A stretch of 16,919 nt of DNA from an uncultured Lachnospiraceae bacterium (GCA_958422845.1 CATZPU010000007.1:1-16919), one strand, 5' to 3'. Shown: positions 7,639 to 14,368, counted from the stretch's first letter. The notes: generated by a model not told the origin, from the letters alone. Made by a program: numbers and translations.

Positions 7639-8961
7639 TTATCCATTGGAAATATCAGCTTTGCGTTTTTTCTTTGAATCGATACGGATATGACGCGGAT
7701 AAACATTTTTAAATCTATATACGCTCAGGACGATTCCTATCAGAGCATAGGAAACAACAATATTCCCGCCTCCAGCAGAGAGGAACGGAAGCGAGGTAGC
7801 GGTCGGCGGAATCGCCCCTGTATTTACCAGTACATTCAGAATAAGGCTTACGACTAAAATCATTCCGCAGCCGAATCCGGTCATCATACCAAGCTGGTTT
7901 TTCAGTTTTTTGGAAAGTCCAAAAATGTAAAACACGATTGCCGCAAAAATACAACAGATCGCGATCCCTGCCAACAGCCCATAGGACGATGACAAATAAG
8001 TCAGCAAATAATCAGAATTGATACCTCCTATTTTTCCTGCGACATCCGTACCGCTGCTTCCGACAAGTTTTAGATTCGACATACACTCCCTTATGGCGCT
8101 TGTCAGATAATAAGTCTTGCCGCTATTGTTAAAAAAGACTTTGAGCAATGCCAGACCGATGATCGGAAACACTCCGAATATTCCCCATAAAGTCATAATT
8201 GCCGCTTTTTTACGTACCTTGAACCACCCCTTTATGAGGGCGATCGTCACCATCACGAGCATGGATACTAACAGGATACAGGCTGTCGTCAGTGCGGGCA
8301 TAAGGAAAACGAATAACACGGGTAAAAGCATCCACACGATTGATAAGCACAGCTCCTTATATCCTTTCCCGTAGTATTTGTACAGTATGCCGCCGTAAAC
8401 CGGAACATACAGGAGAATCAGGGATCTTGCCGGAATAAAAATTCCGCCAATAGAAATCCAATACATTGCACCGTTTATCGGCGGTCCGATCCATAATGTA
8501 AGCGCGCACAATAAAATAAGAAGGACTGCAATGACTCTTGCGTATCTCGCAAGAAAGGTATAATCGATCCAGTATAAGGCTATCATAACAAGCAGCCCGA
8601 GGAGCACATATTTTATATAACTGATCGGGGAATACACAATCCCGTCATATGATGCAGCATCAGCATTCAGGTGACGGTATATCAGAATATGGATAAGTGC
8701 TCCGAGGATACTGATGACTCCAACGAGCAAAACCATTTTCCATGCGATCTGCGGTCTGTGTACTTTATCTAACATGATTCCTGTTTCGATCGGATCGCCC
8801 ATATCCCGTATTGCCGAATCGATCGCTGCTTCTTCCTCCATCCCGCAGGAAATATTATCGCGGATCTGATCTTCCAGATGATCCCGCAGTTCCTTTTCTA
8901 CATAGGGATGGGCTTTTTTGCATCTGATCTGCTCTAATACATTCTTCAAATATTCTTCCAT
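7639..8961 (-). CDS. SEDS (FtsW/RodA/SpoVE)-like membrane protein with N-terminal permease-prefix-like domain
   Basis: Protein of 440 residues. Residues 1-65 are soluble, charged and helical (EKELRDHLEDQIRD, then EEAAIDSAIRDMGDP), like the permease prefix domain often paired with PadR regulators. About ten membrane helices follow from residue 74. The body resembles SEDS peptidoglycan polymerases: NGAMYWISIGGIFIPARS (163-180) lines up with the GARRWI...QPSE region, NSDYLLTYLSSSYGLL (315-330) with the HTDFIFAVIAEELG loop, and PPTATSLPFLSAGGGN (385-400) with the PLPFVSYGGS motif. Asp317 is at the expected catalytic aspartate position, but the QPSE motif is replaced by IPARS. It starts 3 nt after the PadR stop with GGAGGTG as ribosome site. 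No transpeptidase partner is nearby. It may be an alternative glycan polymerase or lipid-linked-substrate protein; activity is not established. Confidence 0.85.
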   Translation of the reverse strand: MEEYLKNVLEQIRCKKAHPYVEKELRDHLEDQIRDNISCGMEEEAAIDSAIRDMGDPIETGIMLDKVHRPQIAWKMVLLVGVISILGALIHILIYRHLNADAASYDGIVYSPISYIKYVLLGLLVMIALYWIDYTFLARYARVIAVLLILLCALTLWIGPPINGAMYWISIGGIFIPARSLILLYVPVYGGILYKYYGKGYKELCLSIVWMLLPVLFVFLMPALTTACILLVSMLVMVTIALIKGWFKVRKKAAIMTLWGIFGVFPIIGLALLKVFFNNSGKTYYLTSAIRECMSNLKLVGSSGTDVAGKIGGINSDYLLTYLSSSYGLLAGIAICCIFAAIVFYIFGLSKKLKNQLGMMTGFGCGMILVVSLILNVLVNTGAIPPTATSLPFLSAGGGNIVVSYALIGIVLSVYRFKNVYPRHIRIDSKKKRKADISNG

Positions 8962-8964
8962 ATC

Positions 8965-9294
8965 CTACACCTCCATTGCCAGCACCCGAGTAACTGCCGA
9001 AGTGTATTCCTGCCATTCCTCTGTTTTTTTCTGAAGAACTCCCCTTCCGGCATTTGTTATGGAATAGTATTTTCGTGTTTTCCCAAGAACAGACTGCTCA
9101 TAGACAGAGAGAAGGCCTTTCTCCTCCATGCTATGGAGCAGGGGATATAAGGTGCCTGCCTTTAACTCAAAAACATTTTGGGATTTTTGGCGCAAGGTAT
9201 CGATCATCTCGTATCCATACATATCTTTTTCTGATAGCAGTCTTAAGATTAACATTGGCATACTGCCGGAAAGAAATGATTTTTCAACAGCCAT
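8965..9294 (-). CDS. PadR-family transcriptional regulator
   Basis: Small winged-helix repressor-type protein of 109 residues. The N-terminal PadR core is clear: LILRLLSEKDMYGYEMIDTL (16-35), then LKAGTLYPLLHSMEEKGLL (44-62) as recognition helix and following turn, and the wing GKTRKYYSITNAGRG (71-85). A short C-terminal helix follows for dimerisation. GGGAGGC lies 6-8 nt before the ATG. It is cotranscribed with the SEDS-like gene, 3 nt apart, and its own promoter contains operator-like repeats, so autorepression relieved by an envelope or small-molecule signal is the likely mode. PadR family membership is secure; the ligand is unknown. Confidence 0.93.
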   Translation of the reverse strand: MAVEKSFLSGSMPMLILRLLSEKDMYGYEMIDTLRQKSQNVFELKAGTLYPLLHSMEEKGLLSVYEQSVLGKTRKYYSITNAGRGVLQKKTEEWQEYTSAVTRVLAMEV

Positions 9295-9314
9295 AGTGAA
9301 GCCTCCCTTCTTAT

Positions 9315-9362
9315 ATAGACAACCTTTATATCGGTTATCTATATAATATATCGATAATCTAT
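9315..9362. promoter_or_regulatory. Operator-like repeat array, probable PadR binding sites
   Basis: Two 16-bp direct repeats on the - strand, of form ATAGATWAYCGATATA, lie at 9362-9347 and 9342-9327, exactly 20 nt apart. The second also forms an inverted repeat with ATAGACAACC at 9315-9324 (half-sites of 10 bp, one mismatch, 8-nt spacer, 9315-9342). The array covers the -10 and start site of the PadR operon. PadR proteins bind dyad sites of this sort, so autoregulation is inferred. Confidence 0.65.
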
Positions 9363-9371
9363 GTATGTCAA
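9343..9371 (-). promoter_or_regulatory. Promoter of the padR-SEDS operon
   Basis: On the - strand, TTGACA (9371-9366), a 17-nt spacer and TATTAT (9348-9343) make a near-consensus sigma-A promoter. Transcription would begin near 9336, inside the repeat array described separately. A bound repressor there would block both the -10 and the start. Confidence 0.75.
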
Positions 9372-9442
9372 GAAAATAATTATAGGGATTTTTGCCAAGT
9401 GTGCATGTGTGATAATATAAAATGAGTTATTATCCTAATTTC

Positions 9443-9471
9443 TTGAGTTCTAAGTAGAAATCGGTTAAAAT
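9443..9471 (+). promoter_or_regulatory. Probable promoter of the three-gene cassette
   Basis: TTGAGT (9443-9448), 17-nt spacer, TAAAAT (9466-9471), giving a start near 9478 and a leader of about 20 nt with AGGTG at 9486-9490. An alternative pair, TTGCCA (9392-9397) with TATAAA (9416-9421), lies further up. A GATAATA/TATTATC inverted repeat (9411-9417, 9428-9434) sits between the two and could be a control site. Confidence 0.5.
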
Positions 9472-9498
9472 AAGGCGTGGAAAGCAGGTGAGCAAGCA

Positions 9499-10212
9499 TT
9501 GTCTAAAACATTTTTGTGGATAGAAGACCGGAAAGGAAAAGCAAGCTATACGTTTTGGGACAGCTTTATGAAACAACTTTGTCCTGAGATGATAGTGGAA
9601 AGTAAAAAGAATAACAGTGAGCTGGTGAAGGCTGTTAAAGCGTTGCACGATACAGAGAATAAGTATATCATTGTTTTTGATAATTCTTTTGATAATTTAC
9701 AGATTATAATGGAACAAAAAAGATTAAAGCAGTATGTGGATGCGCGGACTAATGTATTTCTGCTGGATATTATCTGCTTTGAGTATATTCTTTTGGAATT
9801 TAAGGAATTGTTAGACTGGATTTATGCGCCAAACGATGAGTTTTTAAAGAAAAGAGCCAGTGCAATAGCAGCAAGAAATAAACTTATAGCATCTATTCGG
9901 GATGGTGATTTTAATTATAAAGAAATTCAGGAAATTTCAGAGTATGACTCTCATGTTGAAGCGCATAATATAGAACAATTTGTTGCAAAGCTGCTCTTTG
10001 ATTTGACAAGAAATACAGGATTTGAAGTTTCAAAAGGGAGATTGGGAGAGTGTTGGACGAAAACCTGCTGCGAATGGAGAGAGCGCAGGAACGATGATAT
10101 ATGCGGCTTGGATGATAACAGGTTATCGGCATTTGATAAAATGAAAAATATTTATGAAGGAAGTTCTTTGAAAGAACAGTTTTTAAAAATCGGCGCGGAG
10201 GTATCGGAATGA
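9499..10212 (+). CDS. Uncharacterised protein, TOPRIM/DUF4435-like pattern, first gene of AT-rich cassette
   Basis: Protein of 237 residues, not recognised as any named family with certainty. It starts at TTG with AGGTG about 8 nt upstream; no ATG fits better. The N-terminal half alternates short strands and helices: FLWIED (5-10, Glu9), IIVFDNSFDN (57-66, Asp61 and Asp65) and NVFLLDIICFEYILLEF (85-101, Asp90, Glu95). This order of a strand-end Glu, a strand-end D-x3-D and a later acidic strand resembles TOPRIM-type metal sites and DUF4435 proteins, but similarity is remote and read by eye. The C-terminal third has clustered cysteines in ECWTKTCCEW and DDICGLDD (Cys185, 190, 191, 202). Base use is clearly richer in A and T than in flanking genes. 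It overlaps the next gene by ATGA, so the three proteins are likely made together. Confidence 0.8.
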   Translation: MSKTFLWIEDRKGKASYTFWDSFMKQLCPEMIVESKKNNSELVKAVKALHDTENKYIIVFDNSFDNLQIIMEQKRLKQYVDARTNVFLLDIICFEYILLEFKELLDWIYAPNDEFLKKRASAIAARNKLIASIRDGDFNYKEIQEISEYDSHVEAHNIEQFVAKLLFDLTRNTGFEVSKGRLGECWTKTCCEWRERRNDDICGLDDNRLSAFDKMKNIYEGSSLKEQFLKIGAEVSE

Positions 10213-10652
10213 TTACAATTTTCAAGAATAGAAAAGATATACCTCAGAATAAAGAATATATAGAATTAAATGATATATTCTTTAATCAAAATACAGCGAG
10301 AAAGTTGGATGAGAGGGCAGAACAGTTTATTGAGCGTATAGATGCTTCAAAACTTCTTAGCAAATATAGAATTCGTTCTAGATTCGATGATATTATACTG
10401 AATACCGATCAGCTCTCGACAGGATGCAAAACAGTATTAAATGTGTTTTATTATCCGGACAAAGTATTTTGTTTAAAGGAATGTGGAAATAATGCGTTAG
10501 AAGTATTGTATAATTTTGAAAAAGGGTCTGTTTATAGCGAATATGCGATGATTCCTTTTGATATTGACAAAGTTGCAGTTTGGACTTCAGGCGGGATCAG
10601 AGTAATTGATGATTATGAGGAATTAAAGGAGTGGTGGAAGAATGAAGAGTAG
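10209..10652 (+). CDS. DUF4869-like protein, second gene of AT-rich cassette
   Basis: Protein of 147 residues with no signal peptide or membrane segment. The pattern of an acidic N-terminal half (DERAEQFIERIDAS), then LSTGCKTVLNVFYYPDKVFCLKECGNNALEVLYNF (residues 73-107) and a final strand-rich part with WTSGGIRVIDDYEEL resembles my memory of DUF4869 proteins, in which LSGGVKTL and a CGDNC-like motif are conserved. The function of that family is unknown to me. The ATG overlaps the preceding stop (ATGA), and its own last 11 bases overlap the next gene in another frame, so expression should be stoichiometric within the cassette. It has no catalytic signature I can see; a binding or adaptor role is possible but is only a guess. 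Confidence 0.75.
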   Translation: MITIFKNRKDIPQNKEYIELNDIFFNQNTARKLDERAEQFIERIDASKLLSKYRIRSRFDDIILNTDQLSTGCKTVLNVFYYPDKVFCLKECGNNALEVLYNFEKGSVYSEYAMIPFDIDKVAVWTSGGIRVIDDYEELKEWWKNEE

Positions 10653-11070
10653 ACCGATTGTTATGGAGCATTTCACCACAGTACACACGTCTTTTGTAAT
10701 AAATTTTACATTCACAAATAACATAACAATTTTAATGGGAGATTCAGGAACAGGAAAGACGGCAGCTTTTTCTTTTATAAAAGAGTGTATGGCAATGAAT
10801 TCGAAAATTTTTTGTCTGGATTATTTTGATTATCAGAAAAATGTAAAAGAAATGATTTGCGAGGCAAAAGGAAAACTGATCGTGATTGATAATGCAGATA
10901 TTTTGTTGGATGATGATACAAGGAAATACATTTCACAAGATAATAAAAATCAGTATCTGATTATCGGAAGAAATCCGAGAAATTTGTTTGCAACGAAGGA
11001 GAATCTTTTTGAGCTGGTAAGCAAAAAAATAGGGGAACAGACGGAATTTCGGATTCAGGAGTATCTATAG
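10642..11070 (+). CDS. Small P-loop ATPase-like protein, third gene of AT-rich cassette
   Basis: Protein of 142 residues holding a minimal P-loop NTPase core. A strand pair FTFTNNITILM leads into Walker A GDSGTGKT (33-40). Walker B is LIVIDNADILLD (79-90), with Asp83 and a following Asn rather than the usual Glu. A further strand YLIIGRNP (105-112) is placed like sensor 1. There is no lid or small subdomain, so it is far shorter than AAA, STAND or ABC ATPases. The missing Walker B glutamate suggests a weak hydrolase or a nucleotide-dependent switch. A ribosome site (AAGGAGTGG) lies inside the end of the previous gene, which it overlaps by 11 bases. Its link with a TOPRIM-like protein recalls OLD- or PARIS-type ATPase plus TOPRIM pairs, though without sequence proof. 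Confidence 0.85.
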   Translation: MKSRPIVMEHFTTVHTSFVINFTFTNNITILMGDSGTGKTAAFSFIKECMAMNSKIFCLDYFDYQKNVKEMICEAKGKLIVIDNADILLDDDTRKYISQDNKNQYLIIGRNPRNLFATKENLFELVSKKIGEQTEFRIQEYL

Positions 11071-11146
11071 TATTGTGGTAAAAGTTTCAAGGATACGCAC
11101 GGATGCAAGCGGTATGCAATTGCTTCGCGATATGCATAAAGCGCGG

Positions 11147-11174
11147 CAAAAGTGTGCGGAGCACACTTTTGTTT
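11147..11174 (+). terminator. Rho-independent terminator of the three-gene cassette
   Basis: Perfect 11-bp stem CAAAAGTGTGC (11147-11157) and GCACACTTTTG (11161-11171), loop GGA, followed by TTT. It lies 76 nt past the last cassette stop and 14 nt from the convergent lipoprotein stop, so it can stop transcription arriving from both sides. Confidence 0.85.
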
Positions 11175-11187
11175 CAGAAAAATATAG

Positions 11188-11682
11188 TTAGTAGATATGC
11201 GGCGCTTCAAATGTCTCATTGTAATTAAGCTCTCCTGAGTAAATGTCGGTAATGACGCCGCCCTCCCACTGGAAGTCGAGATAACGGTAGATCACATCGT
11301 GTCTGCGCAGGTAGGAGCGTGAGCTGATAAGTTCCGGAAGTTCAGATAATTCGATGTTATTTTCACGGCAAAAATCACCCTCTGAAATCGGTTCACCGTC
11401 AATGAATAAGGTCGCGATCAGTGTGGAGATTCGCTTCTCATAGGGGATCTCATCGATGGACATTACGAGGTAGCCGGAGGGCTGGTCGCTGTAAGCGGCC
11501 TGAACCTCATAGGCGCTGTACGCGTCTATAAATGCCTCTTTGGAGTCTCCGGGGCTGATCCCGTCGTTCGTAGTCTCACCGTCCATGACAAACAGGGCGG
11601 CAGGGGCTATTTTTATTTGATTTTTCTGACAACCTGACAAAAATATAAGCGATGAAAGTATTAGAAATAGTAATTTTTTCAT
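11188..11682 (-). CDS. Small lipoprotein of unknown function
   Basis: Predicted membrane-anchored lipoprotein of 164 residues. MKKLLFLILSSLIFLSGC is a textbook lipoprotein signal, with lipobox LSGC and Cys18 as the lipidated residue. The mature part is acidic and without membrane helices, motifs or repeats I recognise; ALFVMDGE near residue 30 and FDFQWEGG-like YLDFQWEGG near 133 are merely notable stretches. The start is fixed by the signal peptide; AGAGGA lies about 11 nt upstream, a long spacing. It is transcribed alone, convergent to the AT-rich cassette and divergent from the LtaS-like gene, and its base composition matches the flanking core genome more than the cassette. Function cannot be assigned. 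Confidence 0.85.
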   Translation of the reverse strand: MKKLLFLILSSLIFLSGCQKNQIKIAPAALFVMDGETTNDGISPGDSKEAFIDAYSAYEVQAAYSDQPSGYLVMSIDEIPYEKRISTLIATLFIDGEPISEGDFCRENNIELSELPELISSRSYLRRHDVIYRYLDFQWEGGVITDIYSGELNYNETFEAPHIY

Positions 11683-11931
11683 ATAATATGAAGTCCTCTC
11701 ACTTGTCCTCCCTATAAATTAACATAGAATCAAAAAAGAATCCAGCGAGAAATTATGCGCTTTTTGTGAAACGTTTCTAAAAGAAATGTAAAACGCCATA
11801 AATAAATCTTAATTTTTTGGGAAGATAGTTGACTTTTGCCATGTTTTAGATTACTCTGTCAAATGAATTTTACTGAATTTTACATATATAAAGCCTGCAT
11901 TAGGGGAGACGCGGGCGCGGGGGTATGGATC
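11683..11931. other. Intergenic region between divergent lipoprotein and LtaS-like genes
   Basis: About 250 bp of AT-rich sequence with no supported gene. It holds AT-rich promoter-like stretches: TTGACT at 11829-11834 has only a poor -10 partner (TACTCT at 11852), and TATAAA at 11887-11892 is the better -10 for the LtaS-like gene. I see no long hairpin, riboswitch pattern or clear repeat. Confidence 0.5.
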
Positions 11932-14340
11932 ATGATGAAAATGAGATCAAGACGGAATGAAAAGAAGATAAAGAAAGAAAAAATACAGAAGCAGCCGGGC
12001 AGACTTGTGACGATATTGAATAAATATTCTCTGCTATTTCACGCGCTGCTTTCCTGTGGCGTATGCTTCCTGATCGAGTGGATTTCAAGACATTCGTTCC
12101 TTGACGCGTGCTCTTTTGTGGTGGATCGGAATCTTGTGTTCCTCTACAATTCACTGATCGTATTTTCTTCGCTGATGCTGGTATACATGGTCAGGAGAAG
12201 GGCAGTGACGCGGACGCTCATCTGTGCGTTCTGGATTTTCCTCGGAACGATCAACGGCTGTATTCTTGCAAAGCGTGTTTCACCGTTCAGCTTTACGGAT
12301 ATTAAGATGGTCGGCGACCTGTTTACGATGGAGAGCAATTACTTTTCCGATAAGGAAGCGATGCTCGTGATCGGCGGTGTGTCGCTTGTGGTATTGCTGC
12401 TTGTTGTTTTCTGGTTTAAGGGACCGAAGTTTCAGGGCAAGATGAATCACATGCTGAGTCTTGCAATGATCGGTGCAGTCGTAATGATGCTTCCGAATGT
12501 GACGAATGCGGCAGTGAGCAACAACATTCTGACTTCTTATTTTGAGAATCTGGCACAGGGATATAAGGATTACGGATTTGTCTACAGCTTTTCTTCCAGC
12601 GTACTTGACCGCGGAATGAGCGCGCCGGAAGAATATTCAGAAGAATCTGTTGAGGCAGTGATGGCGAAGTTAAACGGCGCAGACAGTGTGACGAACGCTT
12701 CTGCAGACGGGCAGGATGCACTGAAAACAGATGCTTCGGCAGAAGATCAGGCGTCGCTTACGGTGAACGGTCACGTACTGACGGGCGCTTCCGAGAACAC
12801 GGAAAAGACAGAAACAGACGCTAAGACGGCGCCGGAGACGCAGTCGGATGGCGAAGCGGCAGCCACACAGTCAGATGGCGAAGCAATAAACGCGCAGACG
12901 GATGGCGAAGCGGCAAATGCGCAGCAGGAAAGTGAAACAGGAAAGATGCAGCCGGAGCGTGTGGGAGATGCAGGGCAGCAGTCGGAAGAATCGGATATTG
13001 CAGCAGAGGAAAAGATTCCGGAGAAGACAGAGGGAGTGGATGGAGAGTATCCCAATATTATCTGTGTCCTTCTGGAATCTTTTGTTGATCCGGGGCTTAT
13101 TAAGTTTCTTGAGACAAGCGAGGACCCGATCCCGAATTTCCACTATCTGTATGATAATTTTACATCGGGATATCTGGAAGTTCCCGTGGTCGGAGCCGGC
13201 ACGGCGAATACAGAGTTTGAGATACTGACCGGTATGGGAATGCAGTTTTTCGGACTCGGCGAGTATCCGTACAAGACGATTCTCAAAAAGACGAATTGCG
13301 AGAGTATTGCCGCCGATCTAAAGACGCTTGGCTACGGCGCGCATGCAGTCCACAATAACGGCGGAAACTTCTACAGCCGCAAAAATGCCTTCTCCATGAT
13401 GGGATTTGATACGTTTACAAGCAAAGAACTGATGGATATTCATGATTATACACCGCTTGGAACGTGGCCGACAGATGATATTCTGATCAAAGAGGTGGAG
13501 AAGTCCCTTGATTATACGCCTGATAAACCGGATTTTGTGTATACGATCACGGTAGAGGCGCACGGCGATTACCCGCATGAAGCAGTGATCACCAATCCCG
13601 ACATCGTGGTGACAGGACCGGAGGACGAAGGGTGGAGATACGCGTGGGAATATTACGTGAATCAGCTTCACGAGGTAGATGAGTTTATCGGAAAGCTGAT
13701 CGAGATGCTCTCAGAGAGGAACGAAAAGACGATGGTAGTCATGTTCGGCGATCATCTTCCGACCATGGGACTGACGGAGGAGGACATGACGACAGGCAGT
13801 CTGTTCAAGACGCAGTATGTGACATGGAACAACTTTGGCATGGAAAAAGAGGACAAAGACATGACCTCTTATCAGCTTCTCGCCGATATGACAGATGATC
13901 TCGGAATTCATAACGGCACGATGTTTACGTTCCACCAGAAGCGTGATTCGTACATTACGGACGAAGAGTATCAGAAGGATATGGAGCTTTTGCAGTATGA
14001 TATTCTCTACGGCGAGCATTACGTATATAATGGCGGCGATCCTTATCCGGCAAGCGACATCGTGATGGGAACGCAAGATGTGACGATCCGCAAGATCGAG
14101 GAAAAATTAAATTACTATTATATATGGGGCAATAATTACACGAAGTGGAGCAAGGTTTTCGTGGATGGAGAAAAGCTGAAAACGAAGTACGTGACGCCGC
14201 GGCTTTTAATGGTTAAAAAGGATCTGATCGAGCCGGGTTTCCATAAGATCGTCGTCAATCAGATGGGTTCCTCCGATACGATTTTTAGAAGCTCCAACAC
14301 GAAGCTTTATACAGTCAAGCCGCAGGAGCCTGAGACGTAA
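11932..14340 (+). CDS. LtaS-family sulfatase/phosphoglycerol transferase
   Basis: Membrane enzyme of the alkaline-phosphatase superfamily; by family it moves glycerol-phosphate units onto a cell-envelope polymer outside the membrane. The frame is open from an ATG at 11836, but the basic start MMKMRSRR at 11932 is preferred: a TATAAA at 11887-11892 would place transcription after 11836, and GGGGGT lies 8 nt upstream. From 11932 the protein has 802 residues: five membrane helices (about 30-190), an Ala/Glu/Gln-rich linker (about 235-370) with three 9-residue repeats, then the sulfatase domain. Catalytic features are LLESF (Glu382), GAGTANTEF (Thr424), VEAHGDYP (His544) and MFGDHLP (Asp607, His608). 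A C-terminal Ig-like stretch (about 715-800) contains IWGNNYTKW. It could be an LTA synthase or a related phosphoglycerol transferase. dapF starts 28 nt downstream. Confidence 0.9.
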   Translation: MMKMRSRRNEKKIKKEKIQKQPGRLVTILNKYSLLFHALLSCGVCFLIEWISRHSFLDACSFVVDRNLVFLYNSLIVFSSLMLVYMVRRRAVTRTLICAFWIFLGTINGCILAKRVSPFSFTDIKMVGDLFTMESNYFSDKEAMLVIGGVSLVVLLLVVFWFKGPKFQGKMNHMLSLAMIGAVVMMLPNVTNAAVSNNILTSYFENLAQGYKDYGFVYSFSSSVLDRGMSAPEEYSEESVEAVMAKLNGADSVTNASADGQDALKTDASAEDQASLTVNGHVLTGASENTEKTETDAKTAPETQSDGEAAATQSDGEAINAQTDGEAANAQQESETGKMQPERVGDAGQQSEESDIAAEEKIPEKTEGVDGEYPNIICVLLESFVDPGLIKFLETSEDPIPNFHYLYDNFTSGYLEVPVVGAGTANTEFEILTGMGMQFFGLGEYPYKTILKKTNCESIAADLKTLGYGAHAVHNNGGNFYSRKNAFSMMGFDTFTSKELMDIHDYTPLGTWPTDDILIKEVEKSLDYTPDKPDFVYTITVEAHGDYPHEAVITNPDIVVTGPEDEGWRYAWEYYVNQLHEVDEFIGKLIEMLSERNEKTMVVMFGDHLPTMGLTEEDMTTGSLFKTQYVTWNNFGMEKEDKDMTSYQLLADMTDDLGIHNGTMFTFHQKRDSYITDEEYQKDMELLQYDILYGEHYVYNGGDPYPASDIVMGTQDVTIRKIEEKLNYYYIWGNNYTKWSKVFVDGEKLKTKYVTPRLLMVKKDLIEPGFHKIVVNQMGSSDTIFRSSNTKLYTVKPQEPET
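12841..12921 (+). repeat. Three tandem 27-bp repeats inside the LtaS-like gene
   Basis: Units at 12841-12867, 12868-12894 and 12895-12921 each begin CAGWCNGATGGCGAAGC-like sequence and encode nine residues of the form Q(S/T)DGEAxxA/T. They lie in the flexible linker between the membrane helices and the catalytic domain. The period is in frame, so gain or loss of units would change linker length without breaking the gene. Confidence 0.85.
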
Positions 14341-14368
14341 GGCGCATTCGACAGAGGGAGATACAGGT

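Noticed and set aside
9499..11070. Calling the cassette a PARIS or OLD defence system
   Set aside because: The ATPase is far too small and lacks their domain layout, a third unrelated protein is present, and the TOPRIM similarity is by eye only.
9397..11157. AAGTGTGC at 9397-9404 and 11150-11157 as flanking attachment-site repeats of the cassette
   Set aside because: Only 8 bp match, the second copy is part of the terminator stem, and no integrase is nearby; chance is sufficient.
11836..11931. Upstream ATG extension of the LtaS-like gene by 32 residues
   Set aside because: No ribosome site precedes it and the added residues do not resemble the family's N-terminus; a promoter-like TATAAA lies inside it. 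The start at 11932 is preferred but not proved.
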